Of a stretch of DNA of 64,000 nt, positions 1 to 8,950 are shown piece after piece. The notes below the pieces were generated by a model, which was not told the DNA's origin, ran no database searches, and saw only the letters and a program-made list of their open reading frames with translations. The DNA is from Atopsyche davidsoni (Eukaryota > Arthropoda > Insecta > Trichoptera > Hydrobiosidae), in assembly GCA_022113835.1 (NCBI GenBank), contig JAILWY010000025.1:6014001-6078000 (forward strand), in the 5' to 3' direction. Made by a program: the position numbers and the translations under genes. The first letter of the stretch is position 1. Every line of letters starts with the position of its first letter.

Positions 1-255
1 ACCTGAGAATAATAAACTCATACATTGTACATTTATTCAGAACGCACGACCGGCGATTTTATATCATGTTGATTACAGATTAATTATACTGAATATTTAT
101 TAAATCAACACTTCACACTTTTAAATTGATGGTTTGGTATTTTGAGTGCTGAGCTTTTTGAAGTTTTCAATCCACATCTTCAGGAGTCCTGAAAACTTCA
201 GTCACCTAATAAACCAATCAACTTATAACAACGGCTTTCAAAACCTACAAACATG
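1..255. other. AT-rich non-coding sequence with a hairpin
   Basis: No gene seen. A perfect 10-bp inverted repeat (GAAGTTTTCA at 160-169 and its complement at 190-199) encloses a 20-nt loop holding CATCTTCAGGAGT. That loop resembles the CATCTTCAGGAGTGG of the minus-strand cassette at 46629-46666. This may be a decayed relative of the Penelope-like repeats elsewhere in the window. Confidence 0.4.
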
Positions 256-448
256 TATAGTAAAGTAAAGGCCATATGAGCAATAAAGCATTGCTTGCCC
301 TGAAATATATTTGAATTTGAATTATTACATTAGAGGTAGAATATTTAATGGAAATGATTATATAATAAGTAATGATGGTGTTTAATTAGGCTTATTCATT
401 CAAGTAAGTTTAATGCTTGTCTTGTTATTAGGCTCACCGCACGCCACT
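256..448. mobile_element. Short non-autonomous hAT-like element, copy 1
   Basis: The right terminus GCACGCCACT lies at 439-448. The left part contains GCAATAAAGCATTGCTTGCC followed by CTGAAATATATTTGAAT. This matches the interior of the 19119 copy, which begins with the clean terminus CAGTGGCGTGC. The left terminal repeat is degenerate here, so the start is approximate. CAGTGG-type ends are usual for hAT transposons. No transposase is present, so this is a MITE-like copy mobilised in trans. Confidence 0.6.
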
Positions 449-930
449 CGTATCTACCTACTTATCAGAAGTTTAAAACTTTACTAAATTAAAGTACCTA
501 TTTAGCGTTTGTCGATAAGAAGATGATTTATATATTTTTTAAACTTATGTTTAAAAAAAACATGTTAGTGGTCATTACAAGTAATTATGTATAATTATGG
601 CACACGAATCATCGGGCTGTAAATTTTATAGCGAAGAAATTACAAAAACTAATTATAAATATAATAACAGTGTTTACATGTGGTGGGTGAAATCAAAAGC
701 AGTAAATGTAGCTGCTATATTTCAGACAATAAACTGCTTCACGTAAGCGATAAAACGGAATATTTTTTTAATCAGACACATTCCTGGTTTACTCTAATTT
801 ATTCATTAATAATTGTTACATATTTCGATACTTTTCACGAGCAAGTGCTGCAATACAAAACAAATAGAACATTTATACATTCGTCATATAAATGAATGCA
901 AAATATTAAAACGAATAAAAATATAGTTGA
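449..930. other. AT-rich sequence, no feature recognised
   Basis: A 71-codon open frame at 680-895 has no recognisable domain and the composition of its surroundings. I regard it as chance. Confidence 0.6.
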
Positions 931-974
931 GCATCTGATGATGACCCAGTGTATTGGGTCGAAACTAGTTATGC
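931..974 (+). ncRNA. Hammerhead ribozyme-like motif
   Basis: Order on the plus strand: GCAT (helix I), CTGATGA (core), one extra T, GACCC-loop-GGGTC (helix II), GAAA (core), a minimal C-TA-G helix III, T-T, then ATGC closing helix I. All conserved core blocks of a type I hammerhead are present. The single T between CTGATGA and helix II departs from the consensus, so self-cleavage is uncertain. The cleavage triplet would be GUU. Confidence 0.5.
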
Positions 975-1032
975 AAATAATTTTAATAAACTCAAAGTGA
1001 AGACAAAATACAAAAGTACTTTTATTATTATA
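931..1032 (+). mobile_element. Penelope-like or retrozyme-like repeat fragment with hammerhead-like core
   Basis: The segment after the ribozyme-like core (ATGCAAATAATTTTAATAAA, then ACTCAAAGTGAAGACAAAAT, then ACAAAAGTACTTTTATTATT) is shared with the minus-strand copy at 25564-25712. That defines a dispersed family. Penelope-like elements and small retrozymes are the known carriers of hammerhead motifs in their terminal repeats. No reverse transcriptase remains here. The right edge is set by the end of similarity. Confidence 0.5.
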
Positions 1033-1180
1033 AAAAATAGACGTTTCTTACATAATTATCTAAAATAATTATGACTTACTTAATTGAAAGCATTGGACAC
1101 AATTAATTTAAAATCATATTGATTTGGATATAAACATAAAATAAATTTAAATATACTATACATATATATATATTTTTTTA

Positions 1181-1279
1181 TTTACACGTACTCGGGTATT
1201 GATATTTTCGCCCATTCCGATCCTGGATGATTTGTTTATCGCCCTTCTAGTTTTTGGGTTAGGTTAAGTTATGTATACC

Positions 1280-1342
<63 letters not shown>

Positions 1343-1821
1343 CACGTACTCAGGTATTGATATTTTCGCTTATTCCAGTCCTTTTTTTTTTTTTTTTAAA
1401 TAAGCAAGTCTTTGTTTATCACCCTACGAGTTTTTGGGTTTGGTTAGGTTAGGTTATGTATTATATATATATTTATATATTTACACGTACTCGGGTATTG
1501 ATATTTTCGCCCATTCCATTCCTGGATGATTTGTTTATCACCCTACGAGTTTTTGGGTTTGGTTAGGTTAGGTTATGTATACTATATATATATATTTATA
1601 TATTTACACGTACTCGGGTATTGATATTTTCGCCCATTCCGGTCCTGGATGATTTGTTTATCACCCTACGAGTTTTTGGGTTTGGTTAGGTTAGGTTATG
1701 TATACTATATATATATATATATTTACACGTACTCGGGTATTGATATTTTCGCCCATTCCGGTCCTGGATGATTTGTTTATCACCCTACGAGTTTTTGGGT
1801 TTGGTTAGGTTAGGTTATTTA

Positions 1822-1856
<35 letters not shown>

Positions 1857-1952
1857 CACGTACTCGGGTATTGATATTTTCGCCCATTCCGGTCCTGGAT
1901 GATTTGTTTATCACCCTACGAATTTTTGGGTTTGGTTAGGTTAGGTTATGTA

Positions 1953-2042
<90 letters not shown>

Positions 2043-2120
2043 TTACACGTACTCGGGTATTGATATTTTGGCCCATTCCGGTCCTGAATGATTTGTTTAT
2101 CGCTTTTCGAGTTTTTGGGC
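1181..2120 (+). repeat. Tandem array with TTAGG telomere-like words, 7 units
   Basis: Seven units begin with TTTACACGTACTCGGGTATTG or a near variant at 1181, 1339, 1480, 1603, 1722, 1853 and 2042. Each continues with TTTTCGCCCATTCC, GATTTGTTTATC and GAGTTTTTGGG. Most then carry GGTTAGGTTAGGTTA, which is the arthropod telomere repeat TTAGG, followed by a (TA)n run of variable length. Unit length of 119-189 bp varies almost entirely with the TA run. The first unit has a degenerate TTAGG tract and the last has none. Confidence 0.9.
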
Positions 2121-2199
2121 AGCGACGGACCTCATCCGGGCCTGGCGCGGCGGGGAATCGATTCCGCGAACCCCCCCTCGTAAATTACGCTATTGGGCC
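2121..2199. other. GC-rich junction between satellite and SINE
   Basis: The sequence abruptly becomes GC-rich (GGCCTGGCGCGGCGGGGAATCG) right after the last satellite unit, then runs into the SINE head. It may be the end of another repeat; no family recognised. Confidence 0.35.
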
Positions 2200-2412
2200 T
2201 GAACGGTGGCTGAGTGGTTAGGCACTCAGTTCAATTCCGCACATCCAAATAACCCCGGGTTCAAATCAGCGGGATTAATAAAAAAATTAAAAAAGTACTT
2301 GATATTAATTTTGCGGTAGCTGACATTAATTAAATGTCTACTGCTTTGCGTGACCAACCGAGGATGACCCGACAACATTATGTAATTTAAATAGCCGAAA
2401 AATTGTTGCATA
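2200..2412 (+). repeat. tRNA-derived SINE, full head
   Basis: An A box (TGGCTGAGTGGTTAG, 2207-2221) and a B box (GGTTCAAATC, 2258-2267) stand at tRNA-like spacing, so an internal RNA polymerase III promoter is present. The long stretch between them resembles a tRNA with a variable arm, such as Ser or Leu, but no clean cloverleaf forms, so it is not a functional tRNA gene. An A-rich linker and an unrelated body follow to about 2412. The open frame on the opposite strand here is a shadow. Confidence 0.7.
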
Positions 2413-3650
2413 TCTCGTGCCTACCTGCAATCATTAGCTATATTATTTTATTTATTACACCCCAAACCTTTTTTACTATATAGTTGTGTTCACTTTAATA
2501 TTGTCATGTTATTTACTTTGCGTTATTTTTGATTAATTTAAGAACAGTGTGTAGCTTTAAAAATTATATGGTTGTCTTTGAAATACATATTTATCTGATC
2601 CGTAGATAAATCTATCATGCACTACAAAGCATAGTTTAAATATATTATAAATAGCAAAACAATTATAAGGGTTTTTTTCATCGGACGCCTCGAGTTTTTG
2701 AAACACTTGTGTAATTGACGCAATAAATTATATCGAAAATCGGTATTATTAAAAATAATTTTGCAACCTACGTAGTAAACTAAAAATGATTAGACCTTAT
2801 TATAAATATATATTATAACTAGTAAAATACTTATGAGAAGCATTCTGCGTTATATGTATAGTTGACTCGCCGAATAATTTATGGGCGTACGTACAAGTGT
2901 TGCAATGTTATTAATGTTCCCACTTTTTTTTATTTTAAATATTAATAATACAATAATTTATTATTGATTGCATTTTCGGGTGTGTCAGCCCTAACTAAAC
3001 GACTTTAAACGTAATTTATGTCTTTAAAATATATTCCAAACATTGTTAGCGAGCTGTCGATTTTAACGCTCCTTCGAAAATATTATGAACTGCGCCAGGC
3101 CCGCCCTGAGTTTAATAAATAATTAATTAATAAATATTAATACACATAATTTTAAAATCATTATATAAACGCATTTTTATTATAATATAAATAATAAGAA
3201 AGGTTTTTTTTAAAACAAAGTTTTGGTTAGTAACGAGAAAATAAAAAAATAAAAATAATATTTCAATAGTTGCGTTTGACTAGATAATGTTTTTTTAACA
3301 TTCACCCAACACGATTTTTTTAAATAAGTTAAAAAAAAATTGTGTATTTTCTGAATATACCCATGAAATTAAAGTTCTCAAAAAAATATAATTTCTGAAT
3401 TATTTTGAATAATCTTCATCACTTCATATATATCAATGAAAGTACACACGTGCATTATTTATATAATAAGGCTTTTATGTAACTATCTAGATGTTGCTAT
3501 ATTGCTATCGTCTTTCAAGTATCAGTATTGTGGGAGAAGATTTAATTGATTTATATAATACATTTTTTAACTGCATGTAACAAGTGATATATATTATAAT
3601 AAGTAAAAATTTAAAGATTTTTTGGTATGATAAATAAGATTACTTTGTAA
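2413..3650. other. AT-rich non-coding sequence
   Basis: No open frame, repeat terminus or GC island is recognisable. Poly(A/T) tracts are frequent, especially at 3100-3400. Confidence 0.6.
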
Positions 3651-3791
3651 CTTTTTAAATGCTTCACTTGAGTTTTATTTGATTTATCCCATTACCAGTT
3701 TCGACCTGGTCATCATCAGATGTAAAACTGCATCTGGTCGAAACTAGTAATGCGATAAATCAAATAAAACTCACGTGAAGCATTTAAAAAA
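3651..3791. mobile_element. Head-to-head inverted cassette of the hammerhead-carrying repeat
   Basis: Two arms of about 55 bp are inverted copies: TTTTTAAATGCTTCAC at the left, and GTGAAGCATTTAAAAA at the right. Both continue as TTTTATTTGATTTAT or its complement and reach GTTTCGACC/GGTCGAAAC near the centre. The left arm on the minus strand has CTGATGATGACC-A-GGTCGAAAC. The right arm has lost the CTGATGA block (GCATCTGGTCGAAACTAGTA). The arm ends differ from the 931 and 25564 copies, so this is a second subfamily. Confidence 0.65.
3688..3723 (-). ncRNA. Degenerate hammerhead-like motif
   Basis: On the minus strand CATCTGATGATGACC is followed almost directly by GGTCGAAAC and TGGTAATG. Helix II has a single-base loop, which cannot form a stable hairpin, so the copy is probably inactive. 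It shares the extra T after CTGATGA with the 931 and 25622 copies. Confidence 0.4.
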
Positions 3792-4195
3792 TTAGCTAAG
3801 TTATCATGAATATGGATCCTCACCAAACTAATGCTTTGTCCCTAAACAATTTTTTTTTAGTAATATATATATATTTTATTGAATTCCTAATCCGCGTCTG
3901 TGGCTGGCTGCTCGCTCTCAGTCATTATTAATCTCCGCAGACGCTGTGGAGAGAATTAAAGGGATCTCACTTTAAGGGGCCCACAACTTGTTTGCTCAGG
4001 AGGGAGGCTGTGCGCCCTCGCCCTGCCAAGCTGTCCACTGATTGGGAGTCCTCTTGGTCTTAACCAAATCCACACCTATGAATATTAATCCAATGATTCT
4101 ATAGATTACTTCATTCTATAGAAACATTATATCATTTTTGAAAATAATCTGAATTAAACACATACATATCGTTCAGTAGATAGAATTACAGCAAA
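3792..4195. other. Non-coding, with GC-balanced patch at 3890-4075
   Basis: A 185-bp patch (CGCGTCTGTGGCTGGCTGC, later GGGGCCCACAACTTG) stands out from AT-rich flanks. It has no open frame and no recognised repeat terminus. Confidence 0.35.
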
Positions 4196-4240
4196 GCGTC
4201 CTAAACACGCTGCGATATAACGCTTCTTTTTATCAAACCA
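4196..4240. mobile_element. Left-end fragment of the GCTGCG short TIR family
   Basis: CCTAAACACGCTGCGATATAAC matches, with changes, the terminal repeat of the family best preserved at 25338 and 47418. No matching right end is seen nearby. Confidence 0.4.
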
Positions 4241-4511
4241 AAAATCATAAAAAAACACTTAAAAGGGTTGTTTTGAATAATTACCACAAATTACAACCGA
4301 ACTGTGATTAGATTTTAGCAGCCTTTTATTTTTTGTATTTTTTATGATTTTATCTAAGTAATAAGAACGCTATAGTAGAATGACAAGAATATACATTTTT
4401 AATTACAATCAAAAAATACTAAAAAAATCGCTTCTTTCTTTAAAAGAGTTCATAAAAAGTTTAAAAATATATATATATAAGAATTGGTCTGATTTACGTT
4501 CTTGCTCGATT

Positions 4512-4590
4512 ACAGTGCCACAGTAGCTGAATTGGATACAGCACCACGCCGCGATAGCCGTGGAGGTTTGGGTCCAAATCCGTGTCACCA
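4512..4590 (+). repeat. tRNA-derived SINE head, SINE-R family
   Basis: A-box-like TAGCTGAATTGGATACAGC (from 4524) and B-box-like GGGTCCAAATCC (4570-4581) flank GCGATAGCCGTGGAGG. The same GCGATA(G/C)CCGTGGAGG block precedes the B box in the array at 59791-60390 on the opposite strand, which links the copies into one family. The acceptor stem does not pair well, so this is not a tRNA gene. Confidence 0.6.
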
Positions 4591-5113
4591 AAACCGGTTT
4601 CTATTATTTTTTCACTATGCATCGATAATTAAAAAATGTATAGTCCAAAAAATAAATAGTTGTTTTAAACGTCTCACCTAAAGATATTAAATGCAACGCA
4701 ACCTTCCATTCATAGACTGCCTAGTACCAACATGCAAAGTCTCAATGGAAAAGTCTCTTAGAGACTCAATCGTGTATTCCCTTACAAACGCAACAGCGAC
4801 CACAAATTCTTGTCAAAATAAAATTATTCATATTCAAGGCAAAGAGTTGAAGTTGTCATATTAGACAATTTCGTTTTCTTATTTCGGTCGTTTGTTATCT
4901 TTTAATGTTTTATTTTTTATATTAATTTAGATTAATGTCAATCAGAATGCGTTTTTATTTACCCATGCAGGTATTAGTATGTTTATGTGATTAAGCACAT
5001 TTTTTCATACATACATTTATTTTTTTTTAATTAAGGGTTGCTTTTCGGTTATTGTTATTCAAGTTGTCGTTTGTGTAGTAGCGTTAGTAGCCAAACTTGG
5101 ATCGATTGGTGGT
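4591..5113. other. AT-rich sequence, no feature recognised
   Basis: A moderately mixed patch at 4680-4810 has no open frame. Nothing else is supported. Confidence 0.5.
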
Positions 5114-5142
5114 GGTGTCGCAGCGGGTGTGCAGCTCAGCTT
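5114..5142. mobile_element. Right-end fragment of the GCTGCG short TIR family
   Basis: GTGTCGCAGCGGGTGTGCAG resembles the right end GTGTCGCAACGTTTGTAGGC of the 25338 copy. It directly abuts the T-rich end of the retrotransposon fragment that follows, so the retrotransposon may have inserted beside or into this element. Confidence 0.45.
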
Positions 5143-5842
5143 TTTTTAAATATTGTTTTTAAATATATATATATGTTTGGTACCTTGCTTGTTATGTACA
5201 AGGTTTGTCATCACAATTTGGGAAAACTTTCCAAACTAGTCGATCGAATTGATCTATAAATGGGAGTGACTGAAGCTACACCCCCTGGTTTATCTTCTTT
5301 ATGGTTCCGATGGCACGCTTCAAGAAGCCATCCAGTGACTTCATCAACTGAGGGTGTCTCGCCACTGACTTCAGGTCATCCAGGCACAGGCCTTCCTGTC
5401 GGCATTGGCTCTCCAGTTGGTGTCTCTGAAGACCAAAGATGGGGCATGAACACAAAAAGTGGATCACAAGTGGAGTAGTATCATCACAAGGGCATGTGTC
5501 AAGTGGAACCTGCGGAGATAACTTCTCATCGCTCCATGACCCGTTAGGAGCTGGGTTGATTCAAAGGTAATCCCGCAGGTATTCCTGTATACAGCGGCGT
5601 CCGTAACAGAATCAAAGAACATCTTTGTTACGTTTCCTTGCGGAGAGCTTGTGTACCTTTCGTTCCATGTGTCCATTGTAATCTTCCTCTGGAGATTTTT
5701 GGCAGCTCAGCTTGTCGCGTACGAGTCTAAACAAGCAAAGTGTCCCGCGGGCCGCAGGACGTGTGGTCTCCTCCGGAGAGGCTTCTTTCCCCGCGTGGCT
5801 GCGATGCGATGGACGGAGTACGTTATTAATTGCGAACATCAA
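5143..5842 (-). pseudogene. Non-LTR retrotransposon 3' fragment, C-terminal region of ORF2
   Basis: The minus strand encodes the region after the reverse transcriptase and RNase H of R1/I/jockey-type elements. A segment around TWNERYTSSPQGNVTKMFF leads to the signature LLTGHGAMRSYLRRFHL (5464-5676). After a frameshift near 5510 come CPCDDTT, then HFLCSCPIFGLQRHQLE and a basic tail ending INQGV. This fits the terminal Cys/His zinc-binding module (CxC-x(n)-H-x(4)C). Upstream, the frame changes again near 5670. A 3' UTR of about 100 bases ends in an A-rich tract (T-rich on the plus strand at 5143-5175). It is 5'-truncated and inactive. A second copy lies at 26995-27421. Confidence 0.75.
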
Positions 5843-6392
5843 TCAAACCAGACACGTTGCTGTATTGAAACATGCCAGCGAGAGCGCAGCGGTAGGCGAG
5901 CGCCTCTATTAGCTCTCCCCACTGCAGGCCGCCGGCTGTGAAAAGCAGCTCTACTCAACCATCTCCCAGAACTGCAGACATGGCAATGCGATGTTTCAAT
6001 TTTGTATATATTGCCATGAGAGAATGGAAACTACGAATTCTCCCACCACATCCTACTCGGTGAAAATATAACAGGCACCCTATACAAGAAGGAGCGCCAA
6101 GTTCCCTAAAAACATACCCAGGAGTGATCATTGCACCCTCCTGCTCTACCTGTTATTGTTATTGTATTTAGTTCGCAGATATTTATTACACATAAACACA
6201 TGCGAATAAAAGGTACTTCTCACTCATTTTCCCTGCCTAACACATTATCACAACCACAGTAAATCATGTACGCTACCACCTAAGTCACACATTGAAAGCC
6301 CCGAAACCCGAAAACACTCTACAAAAACAATAGTTATAAGATCTATTGTATTACACTTAATGAATAATAAAAGAATTTGAAATTTAATTTTT
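5843..6392 (+). repeat. Possible 3' end of an unidentified retroelement
   Basis: The segment is far less AT-rich than its flanks up to about 6130. It then passes through a region ending in AATAAA (6366-6371) and an A/T-rich tract, the layout of a retroposon 3' UTR on the plus strand. No conserved protein motif is recognisable. It abuts the 5' edge of the opposite-strand retrotransposon fragment. It could equally be unique non-coding DNA. Confidence 0.3.
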
Positions 6393-6958
6393 TTATGGAG
6401 ACTACGTTCGTTTTACTTCTACCTTAACCAAAACCTTCTATTCTATGACAGAATAGCCTTAAGAAAAAACCTAAAAAAGAATGTGTCTTATAAATTCATT
6501 CAAATAATCAATATTTTGGACGGTAGTGGAATTCCTTTTTAATGTTTAAATAAAATACTTTTTTTAAATTGGTGAGCGGTTTCGCCAACAAGCAATTGTT
6601 AAAGGGAGAGGTTGTTAGAGAAAGAGAGATTGTGACGTGGTAAGAGGTAATTTCCGGTCAAACCGAAACCGGTCACCGATAAAAATTAACATGTGAAAAA
6701 ATCACTCAAGAATTTTTTAAGCATTTTTTTAAGCAAATCTAAATCTTAGCATAATTTTTTTCTTAATTAATTTTATAATCCTTAAATATAAATGCATTAA
6801 AAGGCTTGCAGTTACAGTATCCTACTTTAGATATATTAAAAAAGCCATTTCTACAATACATTGCTATTTCAAAGTAAAAAGTACTAACTCATATAAATCT
6901 CATTATTTTGGACACAAAAATATATTTAAATACATGTTTATAAAGTTAAGATATGTAC
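6393..6958. other. AT-rich sequence with a dispersed-repeat segment
   Basis: GGAGACTACGTTCGTTTTA near 6397 resembles the terminal repeat of the 29455 element (GGAGACTACGTTTATTTCAA). AAACCGGTCACCGATAAAAA (from 6666) followed by TTAACATGTG and ACTCAAG recurs at 30957-31000. These are two dispersed fragments in otherwise plain sequence. Confidence 0.5.
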
Positions 6959-7130
6959 CAGTGGCGTGCTGTCTATAAAAATAATAAACTTATGCGTGCC
7001 CTAAAATATATTTAAACGTACAAATCGTAGAGTTTTTGTACATTTTATTCATGATTGAGTAATATAGTAAGTAAGTATTTGCTAGTAGTTAACTAAACTG
7101 CGTGCTTTGATTGAAGACTCATTGCACGCC
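6959..7130 (+). mobile_element. Short non-autonomous hAT-like element, copy 2
   Basis: It starts with CAGTGGCGTGC at 6959. The interior GCGTGCCCTAAAATATATTTAAAC matches the GCATGCCCTGAAATACAT of the 19119 copy. The right side ends in ATTGCACGCC, a truncated terminal repeat, giving about 172 bp. No coding sequence. Confidence 0.65.
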
Positions 7131-7179
7131 TATAAGTATTGAATAATGTTTAGAGATGTCTTTTCTATACATTAATTCT

Positions 7180-7198
7180 ATCATCATCATCATCATCG
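7180..7198. repeat. (ATC)n microsatellite
   Basis: About six ATC/TCA triplets in a row. Confidence 0.85.
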
Positions 7199-7839
7199 CA
7201 GTAATTTGGATTGTCAGGCCCCACTTTGCAGTGGGTATCAAAAAATTGGTATAGACTCATTCGAGTGCTCCCCTCCACGGAAATCTTTAGTAAAAGGCGA
7301 AAGATTTATTCGTATTGAAGGGAAACCAGAGTACCCCAGGGGAATGATAAACAGGTATATGTTAACTCACCTGAGCGCTTCTCGTGCGAGTTGGCAACGA
7401 TGCTAACACCATCTATGGAATATATTTCACTCACATCATTACTTACAGGTAAAAACCATGGTTTTATTGTACAGTTGAAAAATCTAATATAGCCCCATCA
7501 AAATATTTTTTTTATAAATTTATAATTCTTGTACAAAGACATTTTATTTGATTTTTATTGAACACTACAAAATGTGTTAACTTAATTATTTTAAATTATT
7601 CTACTAAAAAAACTGCAATATTATTAAGTTTTCAATACAAACATAATTAAGTAAAAAAAAAAACATGATCGGTGTTTTTGTTATTTTTTTGAAATGTTGT
7701 TTTTGATTTGTAAAAAAATATAAATGTTAAAAGGTAGAGAGACTTTTCGATAGACGTCGACTACACCCGAATATTTTTTCTCTATACATGTAATAATTAA
7801 CTCGTTGAACGGCGATTGGCTCGTATAAATAAACATTCA
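7199..7839. other. AT-rich sequence, no supported gene
   Basis: A 66-codon frame at 7206-7406 lies in slightly GC-richer sequence but shows no family motif. The remainder is A/T tracts. Confidence 0.45.
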
Positions 7840-8010
7840 TCCATTAAGACTGCCTTCCTTCATTATATCGATTAGTCAGCCATCGGGAATCTTTTAAATG
7901 AAGACATTTTAATTACGCTCGAGAGTTCAAGTCGATTACCTGCTTCCCTGTTTGGATAAAGGTCTCGCTGCGGGGAAAAAAGGACCAGTGCAGTCAAACC
8001 AGGCGTTGCA
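7840..8010. other. GC-balanced island, candidate regulatory element
   Basis: Non-repetitive sequence with ATCGATTAGTCAGCC, TTTTAATTACGCTCGAG and CCCTGTTTGGATAAAGG stands out from AT-rich flanks. There is no open frame. Homeodomain-like ATTA cores suggest a cis-regulatory or conserved non-coding element; this is inference from composition only. Confidence 0.35.
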
Positions 8011-8219
8011 AATAATTGACACTTGATAAAAAATTAAACGTGTTTTTATTGCTAATTTGAATGTAAGTAATTTTTATTTAAGTGTACTTGTTTTATACGA
8101 ACCTGTTATAGTAAAATTAAATATTTTTTTATTAACATAAATAAATGACTTGTCTAATCAAAAGTGCATATTTTTGTAATACCGCACATTAACAGGTTTC
8201 ATTAAGTATAATACTCGCT

Positions 8220-8480
8220 ACTATAATTCCGTAATGAGATTAGTTCGCCCCGTGTTAGGCCGTGTTTTTCAGTCGATCGGTAATTTCAGCTGGCGCAGAT
8301 CGATACAAGCCTGCCAACCTTCGGTACCCTGCAATTTGTCATCCTGTAAGTGAAATTACCGCAAATAAGTAGGCAATGCTGATCGCGGCCGGTAACTCGG
8401 CCAATTAGCTGGCCATTAACCGCCGTCAGGTTACCTGGCCAGTTACTCCGGCGCTACCTGCAGCAGCGGTGCAAACTTAC
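8220..8480. other. GC-balanced island, candidate regulatory element
   Basis: This 260-bp block has high complexity (TCGATCGGTAATTTCAGCTG, GAAATTACCGCAAATAAG, GGCCAATTAGCTGGCCATTA). TGGCCA and GGTAATTTCA-type words recur in both orientations. It carries no ORF, and poly(A/T) sequence begins at once on both sides. Confidence 0.4.
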
Positions 8481-8576
8481 AACCTTACAATATTATTTAG
8501 ATCCAGCCGCAAGTATTGATTGAAAACTATTTTTTTTTCAAGATTCTTTAATTTTTTTTGGTAAATTAACAATATT

Positions 8577-8950
8577 TCTTATGACTATGGTTATAAATAA
8601 TCCAGTATGTGGCTATCCCTCTGATCCTGCGCGCAGGTTTTGGGGCTTAAAAAGTGTGGCTTTGGTGGTAGCGTACATGTATTTTTTTAATGAGTTTTGT
8701 AGGGAGAATAAATTTAATATATAAATATTATGTATTAAATTATATACAATGGTTCTTATGGCTATGTGTTTATCCCCTGATACTGCGCGCAGGTTTTGCT
8801 GGCTTAGGTGGTAGCGTACATGTAGTTTTTTATCAAATGTTGTAGCGAGAATATGTGTAAAAACCCCTTTTACGCATGATTTGATGAATAAATTTAATAT
8901 ATAACTATTCTGTATTAAATAATATACGATTGTATACTACAATTAAGATC
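8577..8950 (+). repeat. Tandem duplication, about 156-bp period
   Basis: Two diverged units share TTCTTATG(A/G)CTATG, CCTGAT(C/A)CTGCGCGCAGG, GGTGGTAGCGTACATGTA and GAATAAATTTAATATATAA. CTGCGCGCAGG, itself a perfect palindrome, occurs at 8627 and 8783. The words TTCTTATGACTATGGTT and CTATCCCCTGATCCTG recur at 36665-36715 and 37390-37445, so the unit is part of a dispersed family. Confidence 0.7.

Noticed and set aside
1181..2120. Chromosome end or true telomere tract
   Set aside because: TTAGG words come in two to three copies per unit inside a complex satellite; unique sequence continues on both sides.
2207..2275. Functional tRNA gene
   Set aside because: A and B boxes are present but the acceptor stem does not pair and an unrelated SINE body follows.
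4512..4590. Functional tRNA-Arg-like gene
   Set aside because: B box is altered (GGGTCCAAATCC), arms do not pair, and related heads recur as parts of a SINE family.
7206..7406. 66-codon open frame after the ATC microsatellite
   Set aside because: No motif and no similarity to any family I know.
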